Below are positions 35,469-43,589 of a DNA stretch of 64,000 bases, piece after piece (the stretch's first letter is position 1; every line of letters begins with the position of its first letter). Where the stretch lies: contig JAXMHQ010000014.1 in assembly GCA_046346665.1 (NCBI GenBank), positions 49,555-113,554 on the forward strand. Reading direction: 5' to 3'. The notes beneath the pieces are model-generated. The model made no database searches, was not told where the DNA came from, and saw nothing but the letters and a program-made list of their open reading frames with translations. The translations under genes were made by a program, and so were the position numbers. This DNA comes from JAXMHQ01 sp046346665 (GTDB taxonomy: Bacteria; Verrucomicrobiota; Verrucomicrobiia; Limisphaerales; JAXMHQ01).

Positions 35469-35915
35469 ATGAAAACGACCCATGCCAGGCCCCGGGCCGC
35501 CCGCGATCCGAAAAAAAGCGGCCCGCGCAATTACGAACAGGCGCTGAAAGCCTGCGAAGCCGCCGCCGCGCGGATTCAGTCCGCCAGCCAGGAACTCGCC
35601 GCCGGCTGGAACGCGCTGTGCCGCGAGATCAGCGCCGGCGGTCCGCCCACCGAGCTGCTGCGCAAGCGCGCCTGGTGCAATGTGCTCGAGCTGCGCCTCA
35701 AGGAACAGGCCCACGCCCTCGAACAGGCCCGGCAGGACATGGACCGCGTCTGGGAAGATCTTATGCTCACCGCCCGCGCCCGCGAGCTGTTCCATCGCTT
35801 CGTCCGCAAGGGCGCCGGCACCGAGTTCGTCCGGCGCGAAAGCATCCCGCTGCTGATCCGCACCGCCACGGCGCTCGCCGCCCAGCACGCCGGGCTGGTG
35901 CCTATCAAGAAATAA
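35469..35915 (+). CDS. FliJ-related protein, first of two tandem paralogs
   Basis: 148 aa. It sits in the fliJ position but lacks the FxFxLxPxxxLR start of FliJ. Its middle (about 38-110) parallels the next gene: GWNALC (46-51), RAWCNVLE (67-74), then a long helix ending in a basic/aromatic HRF. The N-terminus is basic and disordered; the C-terminus (RTATALAAQHAGLVPIKK) is unique. FliJ is a coiled-coil export chaperone/ATPase stalk. This copy may have a modified role. The ATG at 35469 follows an AAGGATGAG ribosome site; ATG 35448 is inside fliI. Confidence 0.65.
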   Translation: MKTTHARPRAARDPKKSGPRNYEQALKACEAAAARIQSASQELAAGWNALCREISAGGPPTELLRKRAWCNVLELRLKEQAHALEQARQDMDRVWEDLMLTARARELFHRFVRKGAGTEFVRRESIPLLIRTATALAAQHAGLVPIKK

Positions 35916-35916
35916 G

Positions 35917-36402
35917 ATGAAACCGTTCCGATTTTCCCTGCAGCCGATCCGCGTGCTCCGCGAACAGCGCGAGCGTGAGGCGCAGAAGGCTTTCGCCGCC
36001 GCCATGCGCCTCTGCGAGGAAGCCGCGCTCCAGCTCCAGCTCGCCAGCGACGAACTCGCCTCCGGCTGGAACGCCCTCTGCCAGGAACTCTCGGACGGCG
36101 TCAGCGCCACCAAGCTCGTCCGCACCCGCGCCTGGTGCAATGTGCTCGAATTCCGACAGAAGGAATGCAACGCCGCACTGCTGCGCGCCCGCCGCATGAT
36201 GGACGACGCCTGGAAAGACATGATGGCCTGCACGCGCGACCGCGAAACACTCGACCGTTACCACGACAAATGCCGCGCCGCCTGGCAGCGCGAAGCCGGC
36301 CGCGAAGAGCAGAAAAATCTCGACGAATTGGGCCTGCGCCGCGCCACCGCGCCCGGCAGCCTCTTCCCCAATAACGACAGACCCGGAAAGGACCGGTTAT
36401 GA
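35917..36402 (+). CDS. fliJ: Flagellar export protein FliJ
   Basis: 161 aa. Begins MKPFRFSLQPIRVLREQRER, the FliJ signature, and continues as a charged helical hairpin. It shares GWNALC (50-55) and RAWCNVLE (71-78) with the gene before it, one base upstream, indicating tandem duplication. The tail (about 135-161) is hydrophilic. FliJ fits into the FliI hexamer like the F1 gamma stalk and helps couple it to FlhA. Its stop overlaps the next start by 4 bases. Confidence 0.85.
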   Translation: MKPFRFSLQPIRVLREQREREAQKAFAAAMRLCEEAALQLQLASDELASGWNALCQELSDGVSATKLVRTRAWCNVLEFRQKECNAALLRARRMMDDAWKDMMACTRDRETLDRYHDKCRAAWQREAGREEQKNLDELGLRRATAPGSLFPNNDRPGKDRL

Positions 36403-37013
36403 TCCCACGCCTCCTCCAATCCGCCTGGTTCACCGCGCTCACCGGCTGCCTCCTGTTCCTCGGCGTCGTGGCCGCGCTCATCCAGCCGAACCGATTCCAA
36501 ATCGTCCGCACCGCCATGGTCGAAGCCAAGGTGCCGCCCCAGGAATTGCCGTCCTGGAAATTCCGCAACCCCGAGTTCGACCAGTGGGTCGAGGAAATCC
36601 GCCGCCAGCGCGAAGCCCTCGCCGCCCGCGAACAGCAGCTCCAGGAACTCCAAACCCGGCTCGAAGCCCAGCGCCAGGAACTCATCGCCGCCACCCAGAC
36701 CGTCTACCAGCTCCAGGCCGAGTTCGACAAAGGCGTCGTCCGCATCAAGGAACAGGAAACCGACAACCTCAAGCGCCAGGTCAAACTCGTGCTCAGCATG
36801 AGCCCCGACGGCGCCGCCGGCCTGCTCAAACAAATGAACGAGGACGAAGCCGTCCGCATCCTTTTCAGCATGAAAGCCGACGAAGCCAGCGGCATTCTCG
36901 AGACGCTCGGCAAGATGGGCAAACCCGAAGCCCGCCTCGCCGCCAGCCTCACCGAACGCATTCTCCATACGCTGCCGCCCGAACCCGCCACACGCCCGAA
37001 AGCCGGACCCTGA
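36399..37013 (+). CDS. MotE-like protein (MgtE N-terminal-type domain)
   Basis: 204 aa. One N-terminal membrane helix (about 12-30), a long coiled coil (about 58-125, EALAAREQQLQELQTRLEAQ), then an MgtE_N-like helical domain (about 128-190) with MSPDGAAGLLKQMNEDEAVRI and KADEASGILETLGK. This is the MotE/YlxF layout; MotE stabilises periplasmic stator proteins in some flagella. No MotC is seen in this window, so here it might serve MotB or FliJ/FliK instead. Confidence 0.75.
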   Translation: MIPRLLQSAWFTALTGCLLFLGVVAALIQPNRFQIVRTAMVEAKVPPQELPSWKFRNPEFDQWVEEIRRQREALAAREQQLQELQTRLEAQRQELIAATQTVYQLQAEFDKGVVRIKEQETDNLKRQVKLVLSMSPDGAAGLLKQMNEDEAVRILFSMKADEASGILETLGKMGKPEARLAASLTERILHTLPPEPATRPKAGP

Positions 37014-37015
37014 TT

Positions 37016-38374
37016 ATGCAAGCCAGCGAGCTCCTCTTCTCGGCCGCGACCCCGAACCCGGCCGCCCGCACGGAATCGCCACCGCCTCACAACACGCGCT
37101 CCAACGACCCGTTCGACGCCCTCATGGGCCGCGCCCTCCAGCGCTCCCAACAGGATCCAGGCTCCCCACCCGCCAGCCCCGATAAACGGCCCCGCGCAAA
37201 AGCCAGATCCGATTCCAACCGCCCCGCCGACGCCTCAAACGCGTTGTGCGCGCCTTCCACGGCGCCGGATCCAATTCAAACGCCATCAACAACTTCTGCA
37301 ACAACTTCGAGCAGTCCCGGCGGAAGCACGGCACCCGTCAGCACGCAAACCATCGGAAATCCAGCCCAGGAATCGACGGCTGATTCTCAAAACCCTTCAA
37401 ACGAGGAAGTTGCGACGAATCCTTCATCCGGCACGGTCGCGCTCATCGATTTAAAGTTGCCCGAAGCGGCCTCAGAAGCTGCACAACCAATTCAGCCACA
37501 ATCAACAACGTTACTGACGCCTCCGGGTGATTCGGCGGAAATCGATCCCAAAGACTTAGCATCGAAAGAGCAGGGGACCCCAGCTCCGGATCCGGCTTCG
37601 GATCCACCTAAAATCATTGAGCCAAAGCATCTTAGAAGCGTTGTGATGAAGCCTCCGGAAGGGGGTGGCACATCCGCTGCTCAACAGCATGCGCCTATGC
37701 AAATGGCCGATAAAAAGAACAGTTTTACCGACTCGACCGAGCAAAATCTGCCGGTGCCGGGTAATTCCGGCAATATCGAGTTGGTTTCGGCCAGAAGCGC
37801 TCGAGCGGTTCAGGCACTGACTTCTGCGGCCAAGGCGGATTCGACCTCGAGCGCCGCGCCGGATTCCTCTTCGGTTCCGAGTTCGGCGGCGGTGGAGACG
37901 CATGCCGCGGCGGCCTGGCCGAGTGTGGCCCCGATGCGCACCCTGGAACGCGCGCATGATCTTATGTCGTTGCATGCTTTCCGGCTCCGGGATTCCGGGG
38001 CGGATTCGCTGCAGGTGGTCATCAAGCCCGGATCCAATCTGCAGCTCTCGCTGAATCTCCAGATGCGCGACGGCCAGGTGCAGATGGAAGCGCGCCTGCA
38101 CAAGGGCGACTACGATTTTCTGAATCGTCAATGGCCGCAGCTCCAGCAGCAGCTCGAAGCGCGCGGCATCCGTCTCGCGCCGCTCAGCGCGGATACGGGC
38201 AGTTTGAACAGCCAATCCGATTTTCAACAAACCCGGCAGCAGCGCCAGGACGAGGACCCGACGGCCCTCAGTGTCCTGGGCGGGTTGCCGATCTCCGCGA
38301 CCCTGGCTCCGGCCGCCGCCCCGTCGGCGTCGGCCCCGGCGTCCCCGGTCCGCGGCTGGGAAACCTGGGCCTGA
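37016..38374 (+). CDS. fliK: Flagellar hook-length control protein FliK
   Basis: 452 aa. The first 300 or so residues are a Ser/Thr/Pro/Ala-rich disordered ruler with no repeats I can align. The C-terminal domain (about 318-395) has LRDSGADSLQVVIKPGSNLQLSLNLQMRDGQVQMEARLHKGDY in continuous text (key part SLQVVIKP...LSLNLQ...QVQMEA), the substrate-switch fold of FliK. A 50-residue low-complexity tail follows. Position after motE and before flgD supports the call. The ruler part uses more A/T-ending codons than its neighbours. Confidence 0.85.
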   Translation: MQASELLFSAATPNPAARTESPPPHNTRSNDPFDALMGRALQRSQQDPGSPPASPDKRPRAKARSDSNRPADASNALCAPSTAPDPIQTPSTTSATTSSSPGGSTAPVSTQTIGNPAQESTADSQNPSNEEVATNPSSGTVALIDLKLPEAASEAAQPIQPQSTTLLTPPGDSAEIDPKDLASKEQGTPAPDPASDPPKIIEPKHLRSVVMKPPEGGGTSAAQQHAPMQMADKKNSFTDSTEQNLPVPGNSGNIELVSARSARAVQALTSAAKADSTSSAAPDSSSVPSSAAVETHAAAAWPSVAPMRTLERAHDLMSLHAFRLRDSGADSLQVVIKPGSNLQLSLNLQMRDGQVQMEARLHKGDYDFLNRQWPQLQQQLEARGIRLAPLSADTGSLNSQSDFQQTRQQRQDEDPTALSVLGGLPISATLAPAAAPSASAPASPVRGWETWA

Positions 38375-38376
38375 TT

Positions 38377-38814
38377 ATGCAAATCCTCTCCTCCACCGCG
38401 TCGAACATCGGCGGCATCGCCGGCGCGCTCGACGGATCGACCGTCCCGACCGCCGCTTCGCAATCGTTGTCGCAGGCGGATTTCCTGAAATTGCTGGTGG
38501 CGCAGATGACGGCGCAGGATCCGTTGAATCCGTCGAGCAACCAGGATTTGCTGACGCAGACCGCGCAGTTGAGTTCGTTGCAGAGCAACACGAGTCTGCA
38601 ATCGACGCTTGCCGAGATGCAGGCCACCTCGATGGTGGGCAAGCAGGTGACGTTGAAACTGCAGACGGACCAGGGTGTCAGCACGACCCAGGGTGTGGTG
38701 AGCGGGATCACCTTCACTTCCGGCAAGCCGCAGATCGTGGTGGGCGGGCTGGCCTACGACGCGAACCAGGTCATTGCGATTACAAATCCGACCACGACGA
38801 GTTCCAACCCTTAA
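38377..38814 (+). CDS. flgD: Hook assembly scaffold FlgD (short form)
   Basis: 145 aa. N-terminal FlgD motif SQADFLKLLVAQMTAQDPLNP and SNQDLLTQTAQLSSLQS near residues 32-70, then MVGKQVTL and a small beta region GKPQIVVGGLAYDANQV. It lacks the tudor/FnIII hybrid of E. coli FlgD (231 aa), as in Bacillus-type short FlgD. FlgD caps the growing hook. Two bases separate it from fliK. Confidence 0.93.
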   Translation: MQILSSTASNIGGIAGALDGSTVPTAASQSLSQADFLKLLVAQMTAQDPLNPSSNQDLLTQTAQLSSLQSNTSLQSTLAEMQATSMVGKQVTLKLQTDQGVSTTQGVVSGITFTSGKPQIVVGGLAYDANQVIAITNPTTTSSNP

Positions 38815-38827
38815 TCGGAGGCAGAAC

Positions 38828-39076
38828 ATGATACGAACCCTGCGATCCAAAGTGGCGAGCCGGCCGGAAGACCCGCTCGGCGACATTCGGAGCCATCTCG
38901 CGATGGCCATGGTGGGCAGCACCGTGGATTTGCTGGCGGATCATCACACCGTGGCGCACGGCATTGTCACGGGCGTGTTCATGATGGCTGGTTCCCCGAA
39001 GATCATCGTCAACGGCCGGACCTACGATATCAACCAGGTGCTCACGGCGACGCCGGGCGGCACCGAGACACATTAA
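38828..39076 (+). CDS. Free-standing FlgD C-terminal-like protein
   Basis: 82 aa from ATG 38828. Residues about 27-77 line up with the end of the preceding FlgD: MVGSTVDL against MVGKQVTL, GIVTGVF against GVVSGIT, SPKIIVNGRTYDINQVL against KPQIVVGGLAYDANQVI. The FlgD export/capping N-terminus is absent; instead there is a basic 25-residue start. It appears to be a partial duplicate of flgD. It may form part of a two-protein hook cap or regulate FlgD; that is inference. Confidence 0.65.
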   Translation: MIRTLRSKVASRPEDPLGDIRSHLAMAMVGSTVDLLADHHTVAHGIVTGVFMMAGSPKIIVNGRTYDINQVLTATPGGTETH

Positions 39077-39095
39077 CCCCACCCAGACTTAAATT

Positions 39096-39944
39096 ATGAT
39101 CGGCTCATTCCAAACCGGTGTCAGCGGCCTCCAGCAATTCCAGCAGGAACTCGAGGTCATCGGCAATAACATCGCCAACGTCAACACGGCCGGCTACAAG
39201 GGCTCGCACGTCGAGTTCGCGGATACCTTCAGCCAAAGCCTCCTCAACGGCGCCAACGTCCTGCAGGTCGGCACCGGCGTCGCCACCGCCGCCATCAACA
39301 GCTCCTTCACCCAGGGCACCATCAACACCACCGGCACCACCACCGACCTCGCCATCAGCGGAAGCGGCTATTTCCTCGTGCGCGATACGTCCAGCAATAC
39401 AACTTACGCGACGCGTGACGGCCAGTTCACACTCGACCAAAACGGCTACCTCCAAACCAACGCCGGCATGCGCGTCCAGGGTTACACCGGCGCGCCGCCT
39501 TACACCAGCGCCACGCCCACGGCCGACATCCTGATCGATGCCGCCTCCGCTATTGCGGCCTTCGATCCGACCGCGCCCGTCGGGACCAAGATCGCAAACT
39601 TCAGCATCGATTCCTTCGGCCAGGTGAACGCGCGGCTGGACGACGGCGTCAATGGCGTCATGGCGCAGGTCGTCCTGCAGGATTTCACGAACCCGCAGGC
39701 TCTGATGAAACTGGGCAACAACGTTTACACCTGGGATACCAACGCCGGCCCCCTCGCCGCCCCGGCGGCCCCGCGCAGCGGCGGGCTCGGACAGATTTAT
39801 TCCGGCGCGATCGAAACGTCGAACGTGGATCTCAGCACGGAAATGACCTCGATGATCACCGCGCAGCGCGCGTTCGAGGCCAACGCCAAAATCGTCACCA
39901 CGAGCGACGAAATCCTGCAAACGCTGGTCAACCTGAAACGCTAA
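39096..39944 (+). CDS. flgE: Flagellar hook protein FlgE (short)
   Basis: 282 aa. N-terminal IGNNIANVNTAGYKGSHVEFAD and C-terminal SNVDLSTEMTSMITAQRAFEANAKIVTTSDEILQTL in continuous text (key part TEMTSMI..QRAFEAN) define the rod/hook family; DLAISGSGYFLV and YATRDGQF lie between. Position immediately after flgD indicates FlgE rather than FlgF/G, whose genes are elsewhere in the window. It is shorter than the 400-aa E. coli hook protein, so outer domains are reduced. Confidence 0.88.
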   Translation: MIGSFQTGVSGLQQFQQELEVIGNNIANVNTAGYKGSHVEFADTFSQSLLNGANVLQVGTGVATAAINSSFTQGTINTTGTTTDLAISGSGYFLVRDTSSNTTYATRDGQFTLDQNGYLQTNAGMRVQGYTGAPPYTSATPTADILIDAASAIAAFDPTAPVGTKIANFSIDSFGQVNARLDDGVNGVMAQVVLQDFTNPQALMKLGNNVYTWDTNAGPLAAPAAPRSGGLGQIYSGAIETSNVDLSTEMTSMITAQRAFEANAKIVTTSDEILQTLVNLKR

Positions 39945-39950
39945 TCCACC

Positions 39951-40514
39951 ATGCCTCCCACCCGATCTGAAGCCGCCCCGGCGGAAGAAGCCGCGGCCCC
40001 GGCCGCCGCCGCCGCCGCCGCCGCTGCCGCCCCCGCCTCCGGCGGGTTCGCCGCCTGGCTGCCGCTCCTGGCCACCATCCTGGTCATGCCCGTCCTGGCC
40101 TACCTCACCACCACCATGGTCCTGCTGCCCAAATTGCAGAAGGGCCTCAACGCCGCCTCGCCCGCCGCCGGCGGTGAAGCCGCCGAAACCGCCAAGGCCT
40201 CCGGGCCCGTCAAAAAGGAATCGGTCACCATGAACAAACTGCTGGTCAACGTCGCCGGCACCATGGGCTCCCGCTACCTCCTCATCAGCCTCACCATGGT
40301 CGGCGCCGGACCCCAGTTCAAAGAAAAAGTCCAGGACCTCGAACCGCAGCTCCGCGACATGGCGTGCGGCGTTCTCCAGGCGAAAACACTCGCCGACCTC
40401 GAGAAACCCACCGCCCGCAACCTCATCCGCAGCGAGTTGATCGCCGGATTCAACACCGTCTTCGGCGGCGCCACCGTCCAGGAAATCTATTTCACCGAGT
40501 TCGCCATCCAATAG
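39951..40514 (+). CDS. fliL: Flagellar basal body-associated protein FliL
   Basis: 187 aa. A low-complexity Ala/Glu start (1-28), one membrane helix (about 32-58), and a periplasmic stomatin-like domain with NKLLVNVAGTMGSRYLLISL, LRDMACGVLQAKTLADLE and a C-terminal VQEIYFTEFAIQ, the FliL ending (V..VyfteFvvQ). FliL strengthens stator attachment. It is placed between flgE and fliM, as usual. Confidence 0.9.
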   Translation: MPPTRSEAAPAEEAAAPAAAAAAAAAAPASGGFAAWLPLLATILVMPVLAYLTTTMVLLPKLQKGLNAASPAAGGEAAETAKASGPVKKESVTMNKLLVNVAGTMGSRYLLISLTMVGAGPQFKEKVQDLEPQLRDMACGVLQAKTLADLEKPTARNLIRSELIAGFNTVFGGATVQEIYFTEFAIQ

Positions 40515-40524
40515 CGCGACCGCG

Positions 40525-41511
40525 ATGAATCCACCCGCCTCCCCCACACCGGCTCCCGAGGCCGCCGCGGCAAACGCCCCGGCCGAAATCGATGTCCTCA
40601 CGTCCCGCGGTGTGCACGAACGGCGCCGGAGCGATTCCATCCGCGCCTGCGATTTCCGCCAATCGGGCTTTCTCACCCCCAGCGAACTGCGCCGGATCCG
40701 GATGCGGCACGAGCAGTTCGTCCGCAGCCTCGCTTCGCGGCTCTCGATGTTTCTCCGGCTCGAATTCCTCGTCCAGCTCGGCAAACTCCAGATCGTCGGC
40801 TACCAGAAATTCACCGAAACCCTCCCCAGCCCGACCCACATCACCCTTTTCAAAATCGATCCGCTCAAAGGCACCGGCCTGCTCGTCCTGCCCCCGCGCC
40901 TCGGCCTCACGCTCGTCGACCGCCTGCTCGGCGGACCCGGCCAGCCGCCCGATTCCACCCGCGACCTGAGCGAAATCGAAATCGCCCTCATCGACCAGGC
41001 CGCCTCGCTGCTGCTCAACGAATGGTGCAGCCACTGGCCCGAAATGCGCGAGCTGAAGCCGTCCCTCGTCGGACACGAAAACAACAGCCGCTATCTCCAG
41101 ACCGCACCGCCCGACACCGCCATGCTGGTGCTGACGCTCGACGCGGGATTCGGCGAACAGCTCGAGCCGATCCAGATGGTGTTTCCCTACGCGACGGTGG
41201 AGCCGCTGATGCGGCTGCTCACCCCGGCCGGGCTGGCCGATGCCGAAACCGCCGCCGCGCGCCAGGCGCCGTTTCGCTGGAACAACGAATTCAACGACGT
41301 GCCCGTTCCCGTCGTCGCCGAGTGGCAGGGGTTGAAACTTTCCGCGGGCGACATCACCCGGCTGAAACAGGGCGACGTGCTCATGCTCGACCCGGCGTGC
41401 GCCGCGCAGGTGCAGCTCAGCCTGAGCCACATCCCCAAATTCACCGGCCGCCCGGGCACACGCTCCGGCAAATGGGCCATCGAACTCACCGGTCCCGCCG
41501 CCAAATCCTGA
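40525..41511 (+). CDS. fliM: Flagellar motor switch protein FliM
   Basis: 328 aa. The CheY-binding N-terminal motif is reduced to AEIDVL (residues 21-26; consensus DEIDALL). The middle CheC-like domain has LRRIRMRHEQFVRSLASRLSMFLR and the FliG-contact GGPGQP near 136-141. The C-terminal SpoA domain (about 250-322) has VPVVAEWQGLKLSAGDITRLKQGDVLML. FliM forms the C-ring wall and sets rotation direction. Confidence 0.94.
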   Translation: MNPPASPTPAPEAAAANAPAEIDVLTSRGVHERRRSDSIRACDFRQSGFLTPSELRRIRMRHEQFVRSLASRLSMFLRLEFLVQLGKLQIVGYQKFTETLPSPTHITLFKIDPLKGTGLLVLPPRLGLTLVDRLLGGPGQPPDSTRDLSEIEIALIDQAASLLLNEWCSHWPEMRELKPSLVGHENNSRYLQTAPPDTAMLVLTLDAGFGEQLEPIQMVFPYATVEPLMRLLTPAGLADAETAAARQAPFRWNNEFNDVPVPVVAEWQGLKLSAGDITRLKQGDVLMLDPACAAQVQLSLSHIPKFTGRPGTRSGKWAIELTGPAAKS

Positions 41512-41520
41512 TCAATTTAA

Positions 41521-41799
41521 ATGAATGCGATTGCTGAAAATCCAAACCTGAGCCTCGTGCTCGACGTCCCCGTCAGCCTCACGATCGAACTCGGAAGCTG
41601 CCAGCTCCCCATGAAGGAAGTGCTGCAGCTCAATGTCGGTTCCGTCGTGCAGCTCGACAAATCGGCCGACGCACCCGTCGAACTCAGCGTCAACGGCAAA
41701 CTCATCGCCCGCGGCGAAGTCGTCGTCGTCGAGGACCGGTTCGGAGTAAAAATCACCGAGGTCATCGGCGTCACCCCCGCGGCGCCCGCCACCGCCTAA
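41521..41799 (+). CDS. fliN: Flagellar motor switch protein FliN
   Basis: 92 aa, essentially a single SpoA domain: VLDVPVSLTIELGSCQLPMK, LNVGSVVQLDKSADAPVEL, NGKLIARGEVVVVEDRFGVKITEV (key parts only). FliN forms the base of the C-ring and docks FliH. It follows fliM by 9 bases. Confidence 0.96.
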   Translation: MNAIAENPNLSLVLDVPVSLTIELGSCQLPMKEVLQLNVGSVVQLDKSADAPVELSVNGKLIARGEVVVVEDRFGVKITEVIGVTPAAPATA

Positions 41800-41819
41800 C
41801 TGATTGAACCTGCCCGACC

Positions 41820-42326
41820 ATGAAACACGGCCCGACATTTTTCCGTTCCCGCTTTTGGCGAAGGATGTTCGCGCCGGCCGTGGCCGGGATCGCCTGCCGC
41901 GCCTCCGCACTCGCCGCTGACGCCGTCACCAACGCCGTCGCCAACCCCGCGTCCCCCCTCCGCGATCTTTCCGCCTCCCCGTTCCCCAGCCCCTGGTCGT
42001 CGTTGTTCCGGGTGCTCGGCGCGCTCGCCATCGTGCTCGCCGTGTTCCTCGGCGGCGTGTGGCTTTTCCGCAACTGGCAGCGCGTCGTCCAGCGCCGCGG
42101 CGCCGCGCCCCGGCTGAACATCGTTGAATCCCGCTCCCTCGGCGGCCGCCACGCCCTCTACGTCGTCGCGTTCGAACAGGAACGATTCCTCATCTCTTCG
42201 TCCCCGACCGGCATCAATTTGCTCAGCCACCTTCAGCCCGCCGAAGCGGAATCCCCCGCCGCCGCGGACACGCCCGTCTCGGGATCGTTCGCCCAGGCCC
42301 TCACCCAGGTGCTCAAAGGAAAATGA
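41820..42326 (+). CDS. fliO: Flagellar export protein FliO
   Basis: 168 aa. A signal-like N-terminus (about 10-33), one strong membrane helix (about 63-82, LGALAIVLAVFLGGVWLF), and a cytoplasmic FliO domain with LNIVESRSLGGRHALYVVAFEQERFLISSSPTGINLL (key part ESRSLGGR..LYVV). FliO assists assembly of the FliP ring. Its stop overlaps the fliP ATG. Confidence 0.88.
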   Translation: MKHGPTFFRSRFWRRMFAPAVAGIACRASALAADAVTNAVANPASPLRDLSASPFPSPWSSLFRVLGALAIVLAVFLGGVWLFRNWQRVVQRRGAAPRLNIVESRSLGGRHALYVVAFEQERFLISSSPTGINLLSHLQPAEAESPAAADTPVSGSFAQALTQVLKGK

Positions 42327-43300
42327 GCACACCGACGCCACAACCCGGAGGGACGAGCTATGCGAGTCCCACGAATCGAGCTCCTTCGGATTCAGGGACT
42401 CGCGTAGCTCGTCCCTCCGAACGGTCTCATTCCAGCTTCGCCGGTGTTTTCAGCCGCCGCACCCGCAATCTCCAGACGCCCGGTGACGCACTCCCCGACG
42501 CGGCCCCCGAAGTGCGCCCCAGCCGTCCGGCTTCGCGCTGGCGTTCCGGCTGGCTTTGCCTCCTGATGTTCCTGCTCGCCCTCGCGCCCGCAGGCGCCCT
42601 CGCGCAATCCACCAACAACACCGCCGCGCTCGGCCCGGTCCAGATCACGCTCGGCGGCAGCAACGGCGCGACGGATGTCGATTCCGCCGTCAAAGTCCTT
42701 TTCATCATCACGCTGCTCTCGCTCGCCCCCAGCATCCTGCTCCTGATGACCTGCTTCACGCGCATCGTCATCGTGCTGTCGTTCGTCCGCACCGCCCTCC
42801 AGCTCCAGGGCACCCCCGCCAACCAGATCATCATCGGCCTGTCCCTGTTCATCACCTATTTCGTCATGGCGCCCGTCTGGGAAAACATCAACCGCGACGC
42901 GCTCGCCCCTTACCAGGCGAAACAAATCACCAGCGAACAGGCGCTCGACCGCGCTTCCGGCCACCTGCGCGAGTTCATGCTTAAACAGGCCCGCCCGCGC
43001 GACGTCGAATTGTTCGCCGCCATGGCCAAAATTGAACCCACCAGGCCCGAAGAACTCCCCCTGCGCGTCGTCATCCCCGGATTCATCATCAGCGAACTGC
43101 GCACCGCGTTCCAGATGGGCTTCCTCATTTTCGTCCCGTTCATCCTCATCGACCTTGTCGTCGCCACCGTGCTGATGAGCATGGGCATGATGATGATGCC
43201 GCCCACAACCTTTTCGCTGCCGCTCAAGCTGCTCCTGTTCGTCCTGGTCGACGGCTGGGAGCTCGTGGTGCGGTCGCTCGTTCGAAGTTTCGGCATGTAA
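42323..43300 (+). CDS. fliP: Flagellar export gate protein FliP with extended N-terminus
   Basis: 325 aa. The FliP core from about residue 125 is clear: LSLAPSILLLMTCFTRIVIVLSFVRTALQLQG, PANQIIIGLSLFITYFVMAPVW, PGFIISELRTAFQMGFLIFVPFILIDLVVATVLMSMGMMMMPP (continuous; key part FIISELRTAFQ). A signal peptide lies at about 74-95 (LCLLMFLLALAPAGALAQ), preceded by about 70 hydrophilic residues that normal FliP lacks. Residues 9-32 are the translated REP-like palindrome at 42347-42418. The ATG at 42323 overlaps the fliO stop and has AAAGGAAA upstream, so the extension is probably translated. Confidence 0.94.
   Translation: MSTPTPQPGGTSYASPTNRAPSDSGTRVARPSERSHSSFAGVFSRRTRNLQTPGDALPDAAPEVRPSRPASRWRSGWLCLLMFLLALAPAGALAQSTNNTAALGPVQITLGGSNGATDVDSAVKVLFIITLLSLAPSILLLMTCFTRIVIVLSFVRTALQLQGTPANQIIIGLSLFITYFVMAPVWENINRDALAPYQAKQITSEQALDRASGHLREFMLKQARPRDVELFAAMAKIEPTRPEELPLRVVIPGFIISELRTAFQMGFLIFVPFILIDLVVATVLMSMGMMMMPPTTFSLPLKLLLFVLVDGWELVVRSLVRSFGM
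42347..42418. repeat. REP-like palindrome inserted inside fliP
   Basis: Two 24-base arms, 42347-42370 and 42395-42418, are inverted copies with one mismatch; the arm begins GGAGGGACGAGCTA and ends GCGAGTCCC. A 24-base loop separates them. The total of 72 bases is divisible by three and begins exactly on a codon boundary (codon 9 of fliP), so the frame is kept. The shape is that of a palindromic REP/BIME-type element, of the kind mobilised by RAYT transposases. Confidence 0.85.
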
Positions 43301-43308
43301 GGCCCATT

Positions 43309-43578
43309 ATGAATCCGGAATTTGCCATTGAACTGCTGAAGAACATGATGTTCCAGGCGCTGGCCCTCTCGGCCCCGTTCCTGATCACCGCCATGGTCGT
43401 CGGTCTCGCCGTCAGCCTCTTCCAGGCCGTCACCACCATTCACGAACAAACCCTGGCTTTCGTCCCGAAAGCGCTCGCCGTCGTCGGCGTCCTGCTCCTG
43501 TTTCTCCCCTGGATCGTCCGCTCGCTCGTCGAATTCGCGATCGCTGTGATCGAAAAAATTCCACAGATGGTCCAGTAA
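43309..43578 (+). CDS. fliQ: Flagellar export gate protein FliQ
   Basis: 89 aa with two membrane helices. MNPEFAIELLKNMMFQALALS, VVGLAVSLFQAVTTIHEQTLAFVPKALAV (key part SLFQAVTTIHEQTL) is the FliQ/SctS signature. Four FliQ copies join FliP and FliR in the export pore. It lies 8 bases after fliP. Confidence 0.96.
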   Translation: MNPEFAIELLKNMMFQALALSAPFLITAMVVGLAVSLFQAVTTIHEQTLAFVPKALAVVGVLLLFLPWIVRSLVEFAIAVIEKIPQMVQ

Positions 43579-43589
43579 GCACCCGGCCC

